Positions 1 to 9,110 of a stretch of DNA of 64,000 nt are shown here, piece by piece. The notes below the pieces were generated by a model. That model was given only the letters and a program-made list of their open reading frames with translations, was not told the DNA's origin and searched no databases. Position 1 is the first letter of the stretch; each line of letters begins with the position of its first letter. The DNA lies in the NCBI GenBank assembly GCA_029194465.1, contig JARFXS010000001.1:1-64000 (forward strand), in the 5' to 3' direction. Both the position numbers and the translations under genes were made by a program. This DNA comes from Candidatus Nitrosocosmicus sp. (lineage in GTDB: Archaea; Thermoproteota; Nitrososphaeria; Nitrososphaerales; Nitrososphaeraceae).

Positions 1-2
1 TA

Positions 3-755
3 ATCTTAGGAGATGCCAAATACAGTGACCCTGAATTTTCTTGGAATACTACTGTTGGAGTAACCGATGCCAAATTTTTCTCTTCTGACAAACTAGGAAA
101 ACAGTATGAAAACAACCTCTTTGTGGGAGATATTAATAATGGTTATATCTACCGATTTACTCTAAACTCGGAAAGAAATGCAATCGAGATAAACAGTAGT
201 TCCTATGAAGGAAATTTGGAAAACTTGGCTGATAAAGAGGTAAATAATCCAAAAGAGGTTATTCCCACCATATTCGGTAGTGGTTTTGGAGGCATTACAG
301 ATTTAGAAGTTGGACCAGATGGTTACCTATATGTTTTGACTTATTTCGGAGAAATTTATAGAATTATTCCAAAATCAAACCTTATCAATTCCGATAACTC
401 ATTAGATACAAGTAAGTTACCAACACCACAGCCAACCCAATCCACGACCTCTATCTCTAATTCAACCCTAGTACAAATAATAGGCATTGAGGGTAACAAG
501 TCTTACAATCCTAATCCAGTCGTACTCATAGAAGGTCAACAAATTCTGTGGGTAAACGGTGATGCAATTTCTCATACGGTAACCTCAAATTCTCCTGAAA
601 ATGGATCTAGAAGTGACTCCGGAAAGTTGTTTGACTCTGCTGCAATATTGCCGGGGCATTCCTATAGTAAGGGCTTTGATATACCTGGTGCTTATTCATA
701 TTATTGTTTCTACCATCCTAATATGATTGGAAAAGTAATAGTAGAGTCAAAGTGA
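3..755 (+). CDS. PQQ-type sugar dehydrogenase/cupredoxin fusion, 3' part
   Basis: The reading frame is open from the left edge, so the gene begins outside the window; a GTG at 123 is only an internal codon. The first ~130 residues resemble the last blades of the glucose/sorbosone dehydrogenase beta-propeller family (LFVGDINNGYIYRF, then PDGYLYVLTYFGEIYRI). A short Pro/Thr/Ser linker follows. The last ~95 residues form a plastocyanin-like type 1 copper domain, with a His in ISHTVTS and the Cys-His-Met ligand set in YYCFYHPNMIGKV. Such fusions are secreted or surface-bound oxidoreductases in Nitrososphaeria; the cupredoxin could pass electrons from the propeller to another copper protein. Substrate cannot be told. 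Stop TGA at 753-755. Confidence 0.85.
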   Translation: MLGDAKYSDPEFSWNTTVGVTDAKFFSSDKLGKQYENNLFVGDINNGYIYRFTLNSERNAIEINSSSYEGNLENLADKEVNNPKEVIPTIFGSGFGGITDLEVGPDGYLYVLTYFGEIYRIIPKSNLINSDNSLDTSKLPTPQPTQSTTSISNSTLVQIIGIEGNKSYNPNPVVLIEGQQILWVNGDAISHTVTSNSPENGSRSDSGKLFDSAAILPGHSYSKGFDIPGAYSYYCFYHPNMIGKVIVESK

Positions 756-1437
756 CCATTTAGTTTCGATGAACTAATAAATAAAATCCGAAATGGTTAC
801 CATTGTAATATCTACTCGTATCATATTCTATTGTTTGTTAGCAATATCTATTAAATTTCCGATCATGGATCCAGTTTTAGAACTCTATTTAAGTGACTGG
901 ATCAATATCTAATTATGATTTAGCACTTGTCTAGTGTATGATATTTTCAGAATCCTATCCCGTACAATCTACATATACTATTTGTTACCACAGGTATAGA
1001 ATTGGTCCTTGCGAATAGAAATTAGTAACATGCCTTTGACTAGAATTAATATGTTGATTGACCTATAACTTTTTACACCCAATTATGAGAGGACTCTTTG
1101 TTTGGGAATTGATAGTAAGGAAAGACCTGTGACGATAACTAAAACAATAAGAGAAAATTTACAAAGTAGAAATAATGAGGTACAACGGTTGAAGGAATGT
1201 CAAATTATGGCTAAGTTGTCTTTTTAATTTTTTTTAGCACTATTTATTAAACTAAATCTAAATCATCTAACAAAATTTAGAAATATCTTGTTATCGTTCG
1301 ATCAATATAGGTGGGTCCGTCTGATTTACGTTCACTTTCATCTCTAAAACAATCTTTTATTATAATTATAATGTGGTTTATTATACTACTTTTAATGAAA
1401 TGTTCTATATGGTTTGTTTGTAATCATTGTCTATTAA
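756..1437. other. Intergenic, no convincing gene
   Basis: AT-rich spacer. A 41-codon frame from TTG 1102 to TAA 1227 encodes a short polar stretch (PVTITKTIRENLQSRN) but has no other support. A T-rich tract near 1220-1236 could end transcription. Confidence 0.3.
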
Positions 1438-1665
1438 ATGGTATCTAAGAAAGTTACACCAAAGGATGATAAAAAAGGATTAGCATCTGCTGATAAAGAA
1501 ACAAAAAAGAAGGTCGCAAGTAAAGGCGGAAAGGCAAAAGCCAAGGCCACTAGCACAAAAGCCACTAGCACAAAAGCCACTAGCACAAAAGCCACTAGCA
1601 CAAAAGCCACTAGCACAAAAGCCACTACTCCAAAGAAGACCAGTGGCAGTGCCAAGAAAAAGTAA
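1438..1665 (+). CDS. Lysine/alanine-rich histone H1-like protein
   Basis: A 75-residue, very basic, low-complexity protein. About 40 residues of Lys-rich leader (MVSKKVTPKDDKKG; KGGKAKAK) are followed by five identical KATST pentapeptides and a KKTSGSAKKK tail. Composition matches histone H1 C-terminal tails and bacterial AlgP/HU-tail proteins, so nucleic-acid binding or compaction is a reasonable inference; no folded domain is visible. The ATG at 1438 is the only sensible start. The opposite strand also has an open frame over the repeat (hydrophobic, FVLVA repeats), which is a shadow of the repeat rather than a gene. Confidence 0.75.
   Translation: MVSKKVTPKDDKKGLASADKETKKKVASKGGKAKAKATSTKATSTKATSTKATSTKATSTKATTPKKTSGSAKKK
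1546..1620 (+). repeat. Five perfect 15-bp tandem repeats (KATST)
   Basis: Unit gccactagcacaaaa occurs five times with no mismatch, followed by a diverged sixth copy at 1621-1635. The unit is a multiple of three, so copy-number change keeps frame. Confidence 0.95.
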
Positions 1666-1827
1666 TATCTAATCCATAAATCACTATTTTTAGTAATTTT
1701 TATTTCTTTTTTATTTGTAAAATCATATGAAATAATATATGATTGAATAGTAAAGCTATATGCTTTTTGATAGATCCTTTTTTTGCAAGTACGTTATATT
1801 TCTTGATTCTAAATTATGATGACTAGT

Positions 1828-2154
1828 CTAAGTAAACAACTGTTTAAGTGATTCATATCTTTTGATATATTCGATTCCTTTTGGAGATATCGTATAATGG
1901 GGAACGTCTGTATACTCACTATTTAAGATGAGATTCTTATTGGTAACTGGCTTTATGAATTGATTCGATAATAATGAAGTCAGAGTATGTTTATTTGTTG
2001 AAATTCTATATTTAGTCAACGGGATGGGCTGGTTTTTTAAATAAAGTAGGGCATCGTATACACAATCATAGTGTGTCCTGTAGCCTTTTGCTTTTACCTT
2101 TGATTTTGATTTTCGACTTCTAATTACCGCTGCCATGCCTGCTTCAAACATCAT
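1828..2154 (-). CDS. ArnR1-like winged-helix DNA-binding protein
   Basis: A 108-residue protein with a basic N-terminus (RSRKSKSKVKAKG) and a winged-helix core. The pattern of a helix with DALLYLKNQPIPLTKYRI, a recognition helix with LTSLLSNQFI, then a wing ending HYTISPKGIEYIKRYESL, is characteristic of the small archaeal winged-helix family related to Sulfolobus ArnR1 (PF14947 type). It is probably a local transcription regulator; no effector domain is present. An internal ATG (Met7, 2136) is an alternative start. It lies alone between convergent or divergent neighbours, so its target is unknown. Confidence 0.6.
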   Translation of the reverse strand: MMFEAGMAAVIRSRKSKSKVKAKGYRTHYDCVYDALLYLKNQPIPLTKYRISTNKHTLTSLLSNQFIKPVTNKNLILNSEYTDVPHYTISPKGIEYIKRYESLKQLFT

Positions 2155-2409
2155 AAGATAAATACAAATCTTAATACATCCATCGATTAAAAATACCCAA
2201 CTATTATTATAGTTAGATAAAGTAGGAAAATCATTGATAATATGGTCAACATATCTACAAATAATATTATCAAAGTAAACCGTGGATTTCCAAACAAAAT
2301 ATTCTATAAATTATTATCAGTGTTTTGTGAAAGTAGTAACTTTAAAAAGTATGATTCCAAGGAAAACTTGTGGGAGTTGATTGTATCAAATACCATTGGA
2401 AGAATGACT

Positions 2410-3006
2410 TTATAATATTAATACCGCAGCACTAACTACAGTTGTCCACATGCCATCTTTATTTCCAGCAGCAGACTGGGTAAAATTTTGTGTTTTGTAA
2501 ATCTTTCCTGAAAGTTTCCATTGTTCTTCGTTTTGATCCCATGTAAGTGTAGGATCAGTGGGTAGTCCAATAGTAGTGGCAAGCATTTCCATGGCCAAAT
2601 CCTCTGCATAATCTCCGGCCTTTGAAGCTGTTTCTCCAGTTGAATGGTGTTCTGACAAATACCCATATTGAGCATCATCCGCTGGCCTAGCTAAACCAAT
2701 GGAAGCAGCAATTAGTCTGTTTGGCTCATTCGTAGCTGACCTAGCCATTACCGTAAAAACAATTTGTCCTGGTTTCAGATATTTTCTTCCTTCCTCTTTA
2801 TTTACAATCTTACACTGTGGTGGTTTGATACTAGATACCGATACCAGATTCAGATCGCTTATTGAAGCGTCACGTAAAGCAAGTTCAAAGCTAGTGAGAT
2901 AATCTTTGTGGGTGCCTCTACCTTTAGTAAAAAACATGATTTTTGGAATATAAGCCATAGGATCTGACAAGGGTATTTTCTTGCATGGTTCATTTTCTCC
3001 ATCCAT
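2410..3006 (-). CDS. pdaD: Pyruvoyl-dependent arginine decarboxylase
   Basis: A 198-residue proenzyme of the PvlArgDC family, which decarboxylates arginine to agmatine for polyamine synthesis. The self-cleavage site is visible as the Ser-Ser pair in LVSVSSIKPP (about residues 58-59), where the second Ser becomes the pyruvoyl group. Downstream conserved stretches FTVMARSATNEPNRLIAASIG and GYLSEHHSTGE match the family core. The chain would split into a beta subunit of ~58 and an alpha subunit of ~140 residues. Length fits, with an N-terminal extension of about ten residues. The gene is monocistronic and faces away from the MinD-like gene at 3210. Confidence 0.88.
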   Translation of the reverse strand: MDGENEPCKKIPLSDPMAYIPKIMFFTKGRGTHKDYLTSFELALRDASISDLNLVSVSSIKPPQCKIVNKEEGRKYLKPGQIVFTVMARSATNEPNRLIAASIGLARPADDAQYGYLSEHHSTGETASKAGDYAEDLAMEMLATTIGLPTDPTLTWDQNEEQWKLSGKIYKTQNFTQSAAGNKDGMWTTVVSAAVLIL

Positions 3007-3209
3007 CTCTACACAAGTTGTGTAATCGATAGGTTAAAAACATGAATTTTGAAGTGATTGGTAGATTGATTGATTGATTTAGCGTTTCTAAAGAATATGT
3101 TTTTTTTGCTAGGAAATACAATGACTTGCCAATCACAGATATAGTCGAGATCCAAGCAAAAATAATGTATCAATTAGTCCTACCACTAATAAGCTTAAAA
3201 TATATTGTA

Positions 3210-4097
3210 ATGAATTTTGATTTAGTGGCAAAAGTCATAGCATTTCATTCATACAAGGGAGGAACGGGTAAAACCACTTTAGCAGTAAATCTATCTGCAA
3301 ATCTGGCCTCAAAGGGATACAATGTTTTGCTTATTGATATGGATGTCTATGCTCCAAGCTTGTACGTTTATTTTAATATTCAACCCAAGAAATGGATTAA
3401 TGACTACTTAAATGATAAAATTGCCTTTTGTGATTCTATTTATGATTTTTCTCATCTAATGAAAGAATTTAACCTAAATACGCAGATCGAAGACAAAGGT
3501 GGCTCCTTTCATGCTGTTTTTTCTAATCCTTCAAAGAAAGAAATTACCGATTTAGATTCAGTCATGAGGAAGGACTCATCAAAGTCTCACATGCTTAAAA
3601 AGATGTTGTATTTAAAAGAAACAAGTATTACTGTAACTGACTACGATTATATTATTTTGGATACAAGTCCTGGTATTCGATATTGGTCAATTAATTCATT
3701 GGCCATTTCGGATACCATCTTTTTGTCATTAAAGATGGACAATATAGACGTAGAGGGTACTAAACACATGGCTTTGGATGTATATGGTTCTTTCACTAGT
3801 TATGGAACTAGATCCTATTTGTTGTTAAATCGAGTTGCAGGCTATTGTGAACCTCCTGTAACCATGGAAACAGGCAACCCAATTTCCAGTGAAAACACTT
3901 CCTCATTCAAGTCCCTATTATTGGAACAAAATGAAACAATCAAGAATTTAGAAAAGCTAATAAAAATGGATGTTATCTCGATGATTCCTTGTTATTGTGA
4001 TATGCAATTTGAAAGGCAGGAGTATTTAACTGTCTTAAAAAATCCAAATCACCCTTTTTCAAAGAAGGTCGATGAATTATCAAATAAAATGGGGTAG
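3210..4097 (+). CDS. MinD/ParA-family ATPase
   Basis: A ~295-residue deviant Walker-A ATPase. From the ATG at 3210 the P-loop KGGTGKTT lies at residues 16-23 with the signature Lys16; Walker A' LLIDMDVYAPS follows at ~41-50 and Walker B IILDTSPG at ~149-155. TTG 3126 or ATG 3165 would add an atypical leader, so 3210 is preferred. MinD/ParA proteins dimerise on ATP and position partners on membrane or DNA. No C-terminal amphipathic MinD helix is obvious (end FSKKVDELSNKMG). The next gene, ~100 nt downstream on the same strand, is the P-loop/cyclase protein, so the two may act together; this is inference from neighbourhood. Confidence 0.82.
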   Translation: MNFDLVAKVIAFHSYKGGTGKTTLAVNLSANLASKGYNVLLIDMDVYAPSLYVYFNIQPKKWINDYLNDKIAFCDSIYDFSHLMKEFNLNTQIEDKGGSFHAVFSNPSKKEITDLDSVMRKDSSKSHMLKKMLYLKETSITVTDYDYIILDTSPGIRYWSINSLAISDTIFLSLKMDNIDVEGTKHMALDVYGSFTSYGTRSYLLLNRVAGYCEPPVTMETGNPISSENTSSFKSLLLEQNETIKNLEKLIKMDVISMIPCYCDMQFERQEYLTVLKNPNHPFSKKVDELSNKMG

Positions 4098-4195
4098 TCT
4101 ATATTGACTTTGACTGTTCAGTCTGACCAATCCTGAAAAAACATAAACCTCTTTAATAGAAAAAAAGAAATATCTACTTAACATAATAATTTAGA

Positions 4196-5619
4196 ATGAA
4201 ACATTTTCCAGGTAGTGACATCATAGGTAGAAACCTTAAACAACCTGATCTTGGAGTGTACCTAATTTCTGGACCAAAATTATCGGGAAAATTACATTAT
4301 TGCAATAATTTTATTTTAAATGGCTTAACAGACGGTGTTTTTTGTATTTGTATCAGCTCTTCATTTATTGAAAAACAATATAAGAGTATTTTCTTTTCTG
4401 GATTGGAAGACTTGTGTCTTAATTTGAAAGTATTAAATCCATACACATTGAAAGGAGACGATGGAGTAGGGTTTGAAAATAGTCACGCGCTCACACATCT
4501 TTTTGAAGAAGTCAGACAATTGATTGGCTCCAACGCAAATCGACCTATTTCCTTTGTGTTAAGTTCATTGACCAACTTTCTAGAAAATTTTAGCGATCAA
4601 GATGTAACCAAATTTGTTACTAGTTTAGTCTTTTTGCTCAAAAACCATGAGGTAAATTCAATATTTACTATCGATAACGCAGACCCTACTTCATCCATAT
4701 TTGTTAACAAGATAGCACATCTGTTTGACGCACTGTTTGAAACTAAATTGCCTTCAGATTCTTCTCAGTTACAAAGATACATAAAACTAGTATCCATGTT
4801 TGGGAATAATAATCTTAAATCAGATTGGATAAATTATACGCTAGACGATAACAATATCATCACTTCTATTAGTAATCAAAGCAGGTTAATCTGTAATTTA
4901 TGTAAGGAACAAATTAATGAATCTCCTGTATTCTTTCAAGAACTTTCTTTTCATCAGGAGCATTTACCCATATATATGAAATTATTTAATTTTTACGGAA
5001 ATTCTAAAATTGCAGAATTTGGTTCATCTGGAATTTTATATACAAATTTCTTTTTATTGATATCGTTGGATTGTCAGATCCTTCTTTGTCAGTTAAGAAT
5101 CAAATAGAAAAGATCCAGATACTAAATAATTTGATCAATTCATGTAATTCTTATAAAAAAGACCGCGAGAAAAAGATCCTTCCTACTGGCGACGGCATGG
5201 CGATTGGATTCTTGACTGACCCTAAATTGCCTGTAGAATTAAGCTTGGAACTTCACGAAAAACTCGGGATACATAATTCAAATTCGTCAAACCAATCCAT
5301 AATACAAGTACGGATTGGAATTGGTTCGGGCCATGTTTTTATTGTCAATGACTTAAATGACAATCAAAATCTATGGGGTCCAGGCATAATACTTGCTAGA
5401 AGAGTTATGGATTTAGGAGATCAAGGGCACATATTGATCGAGGGGAGTTTTGCTGTTAACCTATTTAATATTGACAGTGAATTAAAGAAAGACATACATT
5501 ATCTGGGGAATTACTTTATAAAACATAACCAAAAAATTGATGTTTATTCCTTGTATAATCAATATGCGGGCAACGCAGAAATTCCGCAAAAATTTTTAGA
5601 CCTACGTAAATCCATTTGA
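4196..5619 (+). CDS. P-loop/zinc-finger/class III nucleotide cyclase, one frameshift
   Basis: Two overlapping frames encode one protein of ~474 residues. Residues ~1-225 resemble a KaiC/RecA-like domain with a damaged P-loop (GPKLSGKL, Leu instead of Ser/Thr). A probable zinc knuckle follows: CNLC at ~233-236 and HQEH at ~253-256. The C-terminal ~190 residues are a class III adenylate/guanylate cyclase: FLFIDIVGLSD (first metal Asp), PTGDGMAIGF (second metal Asp), RIGIGSGHVF and ARRVMDLGDQGHIL. The frame changes by -1 at about 5044-5055, inside A AAT TTC followed by five T; joining there restores the exact cyclase motif. This may be a sequencing error, a real mutation or programmed frameshifting. 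Both metal Asp residues are kept, so catalysis is plausible if the full chain is made. Confidence 0.72.
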
Positions 5620-5652
5620 TACATTCTGTATAATCAACGATTAATCTAAACT

Positions 5653-5763
5653 CTAAATTGATAAATAACCAATTGCATCATTGTGGAGTTCATTTGCTAT
5701 TGCTTGTTTGATTTTATGCAAACGAAGTTTAGTAATACTATTTCTTTTTGAAACTCTAGCCAT
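5653..5763 (-). CDS. Small basic protein, 36 aa, hypothetical
   Basis: An ATG-initiated frame encodes a basic peptide beginning MARVSKRNSITKLRLHKIKQ and ending at TAG. The composition is protein-like and it lies in the gap between the cyclase and DUF4242 genes, pointing leftward. Not recognised; may be chance. Confidence 0.3.
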   Translation of the reverse strand: MARVSKRNSITKLRLHKIKQAIANELHNDAIGYLSI

Positions 5764-5908
5764 GGGCCATTACAATTATTGGCGATAATCCAATTTTATT
5801 TGTTCTTAGTTGTACCAATTATCTGCATGACTCGAAAATAATCTCAGTCTCTTTTTGTGAGGGGGGTGTTAAAACCTTATCAGGGCGGGTTAATCATTTT
5901 TGAGAATG

Positions 5909-5917
5909 TTTTTATAT
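5909..5917 (+). promoter_or_regulatory. TATA box for the DUF4242 gene
   Basis: tttttatat is centred about 26 nt before the ATG at 5940, with no Shine-Dalgarno, consistent with a leaderless archaeal transcript. Confidence 0.5.
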
Positions 5918-5939
5918 CTTTACCCGATAAAAAATCTAT

Positions 5940-6203
5940 ATGGCTATTTTTCTTGATGTTCATAAAGTGCCATTCAAAGAAGAGAATCTCCAAGAGCTGG
6001 TTAATGCTCCCATAGACGAATACGGTGTCACTCATGTCAACTTATTCTACAATATGGAAGCCGGAGTATGTTTTTGCTTATTAAGTGCCCCAGATAAAGA
6101 AGCAGTAATTAAGCATCATGATAAGGTTAACATCGAATGTGAATGGATCACAGAAGTTAGCATGGCGACAGGCAATGAATCTCTAAAATTTACCACCAGA
6201 TGA
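5940..6203 (+). CDS. DUF4242 (nickel-binding SCO4226-like) protein
   Basis: An 87-residue ferredoxin-fold protein of the DUF4242 family: MAIFLDVHKVPF at the start, a central VTHVNLFYNMEAGVCFCLL strand and the helix APDKEAVIKHHDKV. A member from Streptomyces (SCO4226) binds nickel through His residues; the paired His in KHHDKV could do likewise here, but metal binding is an inference. Length is normal. The start is fixed by the TATA box 26 nt upstream. It is a single gene between the cyclase and the sensor-like gene. Confidence 0.75.
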   Translation: MAIFLDVHKVPFKEENLQELVNAPIDEYGVTHVNLFYNMEAGVCFCLLSAPDKEAVIKHHDKVNIECEWITEVSMATGNESLKFTTR

Positions 6204-6392
6204 ATTTTAACATCTAAGAAGAAACCTTCCAATTCAATCGGATGTTAGAACTAGGGAAATGAATCTATAAAAACAAAACATTAAGACTTGTCAGGAATTT
6301 CATATTCGTTACTACTGGGTTCTATTGGAAAGTAAAATTGAAAAGATAATCTTATATTTGTATGTGGGCTAATAACCATAAGTTATTAAAAA

Positions 6393-7499
6393 ATGCCCAC
6401 AGATTATGGCATAAAGGAAGTCGACGTAAAACATACCCTTGATGAAGCCATGAATCTATTATCTAAAATATTTTCTAATACTGAGCGACATTTAGAAGTA
6501 ATCGTAGATAATGATTGGTTATGCCATTTAGTGGAGAATTCATTAATTCTTACACTTTTTAGGAAATTGAAATTGCGTAGTATTGATATCAAGATCGTGG
6601 TCAAAATTGATAAAAATAATGCTAATTATTCAAAACGACTAACGAAATTTTCTGAAATAAGACATTCAGATGATGTAGAGGGATGCAGCTTTAGAAACGA
6701 GCAATCATACTGTTTCTGCCACTTCTCTGAAAATGGATTGAGCGAATTGGATAGACAAATCGAACCACTTGAGAAATTGACCCAGGTCTTTTATGTAGAC
6801 AATAGGAATTTTGTCAACCAACAAGATTCTCTATTTAAGCATTTATGGCATGATTCCATTCCAGCAAGGGAAAAAATAACAGAAATTGAAAAAAGCGTAA
6901 TGGAGATCATATTAAACCATCAACCCAAGTCAAAAATTAAGGTCAATTCAAATGAAATGCTTTTTCGAATAGTGGAATCTTGCGTAGATCAAATACTGAT
7001 CTTAATTCCCTCGACTGATCTCTTTTGGGATTTTTACAATAGCAATCTGCTTATTTCAATAGCAAGGATGTTAGTTAAAGACGTGACGGTAAAGATCCTA
7101 ATTCACCTGGAAGATGGACACAAAGCCGTAAAGGATGAAATACGATATAAACTCAAGGAATTATCTCAGGATTTGGACATTAATACTAATTTTTTCTCCA
7201 AAAAAATTCCCCAATTACATTTATCAATAATTGTAGATAATGTTGTTTTGGTAGAAATCGATTACAAGAACGAAGGACTTATCCTTTCAAAAAAAGAACT
7301 TGACCCAATAGTATCTTTTTCCATTAGTGATACTAGAGTATCGTCTTCAACTTCAGTTTTTGATATATTATGGATACAGTCTGATTTTGAAAGACAGAAT
7401 AAGATTAAGCAGACCTATTTTGATATTTTTAAAGGATTCAATATGAAAAGCGAGAATTATAGTAGAGATTGGAATTTTGAAAAAAAAAGGAACAAATAG
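6393..7499 (+). CDS. Duplicated phospholipase-D/TrmB-like sensor protein without a kinase
   Basis: A 368-residue soluble protein with two similar halves (~1-160 and ~165-345), each alternating strands and helices. The segment around residues 125-165 (FYVDNRNFVNQQDSLFKHLWHDSIPAREKITEIE) resembles the N-terminal sensing region of Nitrososphaeria histidine kinases, related to TrmB C-terminal/PLD-like folds. No His-kinase, ATPase or DNA-binding domain follows, and no catalytic HKD motif is seen. It may be a stand-alone ligand or protein-binding module of a phosphorelay. Family assignment is from memory of sequence style and is tentative. No signal peptide. Confidence 0.5.
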   Translation: MPTDYGIKEVDVKHTLDEAMNLLSKIFSNTERHLEVIVDNDWLCHLVENSLILTLFRKLKLRSIDIKIVVKIDKNNANYSKRLTKFSEIRHSDDVEGCSFRNEQSYCFCHFSENGLSELDRQIEPLEKLTQVFYVDNRNFVNQQDSLFKHLWHDSIPAREKITEIEKSVMEIILNHQPKSKIKVNSNEMLFRIVESCVDQILILIPSTDLFWDFYNSNLLISIARMLVKDVTVKILIHLEDGHKAVKDEIRYKLKELSQDLDINTNFFSKKIPQLHLSIIVDNVVLVEIDYKNEGLILSKKELDPIVSFSISDTRVSSSTSVFDILWIQSDFERQNKIKQTYFDIFKGFNMKSENYSRDWNFEKKRNK

Positions 7500-7806
7500 T
7501 CTGACTTCCGCGTCCGACAATACTTTCAATAAAACAAACCCTTTTCATTTTATCAAATTTATTACCACATTAATTAAATTTCCAATTACTGATTAATATG
7601 GCTCGCCGTCATATTGTTTCTACTACAAAGTACATATGATTACTCTCCTATTTTCTAAGAATTCAAATGTATTTCCAATGTATCTATACTTCAATAGTAA
7701 TAATATGTGTAAATTTCATTTACGAATATTCTTTGATAATTAATGAGTCCGTAATGCTTAGTGAGTATCCAGAATAAAAATATAGACAGGTGAAAGAGAG
7801 TGAGAG
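7500..7806. other. Intergenic, between convergent genes
   Basis: AT-rich spacer at the convergent 3' ends of the sensor-like gene and the VOC dioxygenase gene. Nothing else seen. Confidence 0.4.
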
Positions 7807-8793
7807 TTAGCTGAAAATAAACTGTATTTTTATTCCATCGTGATCGTAAACATAAAATGATGATTCCTCGCGGTATTCAGATTCTAGTAGATTTTCATCA
7901 ATAGATATACCATTACCGATCATTTGGTTTTTCAATGAGTCTTTCCCATTTTTATTATCAGGTATTTGTATTGCAAAATGGTCTAGCCCTACGTTGCTTA
8001 AGTTATTTGCGCTATTAGGTAAGATATTTGTCCCAATCCAAGTATTTGTGGCAACGTGATGATGATAACTATCTGCGGCAAAAAAATTGGCCCCCGGGTA
8101 CGCTGCAGTATGGTAAAGACCAATAGTGTCTTGGTAGAACTTCTTGGCTTTAGGAAGGTTTGATACGTGTAAATGAACGTGACCTATTGAAGTTTTTTTG
8201 TGAAAACCCTTCCATGTCCCATAACTTTCACTGTTTAACAAATTTTTGACATTTAGTGGTTCTGTGACCATATGTATTTTGTTTGGACCAGTCCATTTCC
8301 ATTCAGATGGGTGCCTATCGTGGTAAACCTCGATTCCATTATTATCAGGGTCGTGGAGGTATAGTGACTCTGAGACAGCGTGGTCGGCCATACCTTCATA
8401 GTATTGTGGTTTGAGATTTTCCTGAATGTGTTGCAGAAATGAGGCTAAAAATTTTCTTTCAGGCAGTAATACGGCAAAATGATAAAGTCCTGCCTCTCTT
8501 TTTATTTTGCTGGGATTACTCGTTACACTACTATCAACGCTTTCTATCTGACTTAAGACCAGCAGCGATGAAACCCCGTCCAGTCCAGGTTCGTATGAGC
8601 CAAGATATGATATGTTATTATCTAAACTTTTTTGTACCATCCTAAATCCTAAAACGGATTGGTAAAAATCTATGGAATTCTGTAAGTTGGAGACTTTTAG
8701 GTGGACATGATCTATTCTTAAAGATGGATTAGCGACAAACCTATTATCTTCATTACTATTACTATTATTATGATCCACGGGTATGTTTCGCAA
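7807..8793 (-). CDS. Two-domain VOC dioxygenase, catechol-2,3-dioxygenase (CatE) type
   Basis: A 328-residue protein with two vicinal-oxygen-chelate domains. Domain 1 (~25-165) starts IDHVHLKVSNLQNSIDFYQS and ends with DPDNNGIEVYHDR. Domain 2 (~200-328) starts IGHVHLHVSNLPKAKKFYQD and ends YDHDGIKIQF. The His in GHVHLHV and His/Glu residues further on are candidate metal ligands. The double-domain form and the DPDNNGIE(V/L)Y motif are typical of the Bacillus CatE-like extradiol dioxygenases, which need Fe or Mn to open catechol rings. The real substrate in this organism is unknown. Single gene, convergent with the sensor-like gene. Confidence 0.75.
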   Translation of the reverse strand: MRNIPVDHNNSNSNEDNRFVANPSLRIDHVHLKVSNLQNSIDFYQSVLGFRMVQKSLDNNISYLGSYEPGLDGVSSLLVLSQIESVDSSVTSNPSKIKREAGLYHFAVLLPERKFLASFLQHIQENLKPQYYEGMADHAVSESLYLHDPDNNGIEVYHDRHPSEWKWTGPNKIHMVTEPLNVKNLLNSESYGTWKGFHKKTSIGHVHLHVSNLPKAKKFYQDTIGLYHTAAYPGANFFAADSYHHHVATNTWIGTNILPNSANNLSNVGLDHFAIQIPDNKNGKDSLKNQMIGNGISIDENLLESEYREESSFYVYDHDGIKIQFIFS

Positions 8794-9110
8794 CCGATCT
8801 ATTTAATATCAATTGTCTGTTCAAAAGTGTACTCTGAATAATTTAATGCATTTATGGACATAACAGGAAGACTATCTTTAGAACTAATCGATTCTTTCAG
8901 TGGTATATTCTATGATTTTATCGTCAGCTAATCATTATGATTATCGGTAACATTGAAGATTTGCCTAGTAGTACTATACAAGTAGATATCAAAGATTGAC
9001 TCCTCGTCAATAGGTTATCGTGAGTGTAAAAAAAAATTTAAGATTTTTCGTGCAGTTTCGGGCACAAATAAATCATTTAGATATTTGCAGCTTGAAATAA
9101 TGCTACAAAG
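8794..9110. other. Intergenic
   Basis: Spacer between two minus-strand genes; an A-run (aaaaaaaaa) near 9029-9037 is the only notable tract. No gene seen. Confidence 0.4.

Noticed and set aside
1434-1655. Hydrophobic minus-strand ORF over the KATST repeats
   Set aside because: It mirrors the 15-bp repeat; the plus-strand lysine-rich frame is the more plausible protein.
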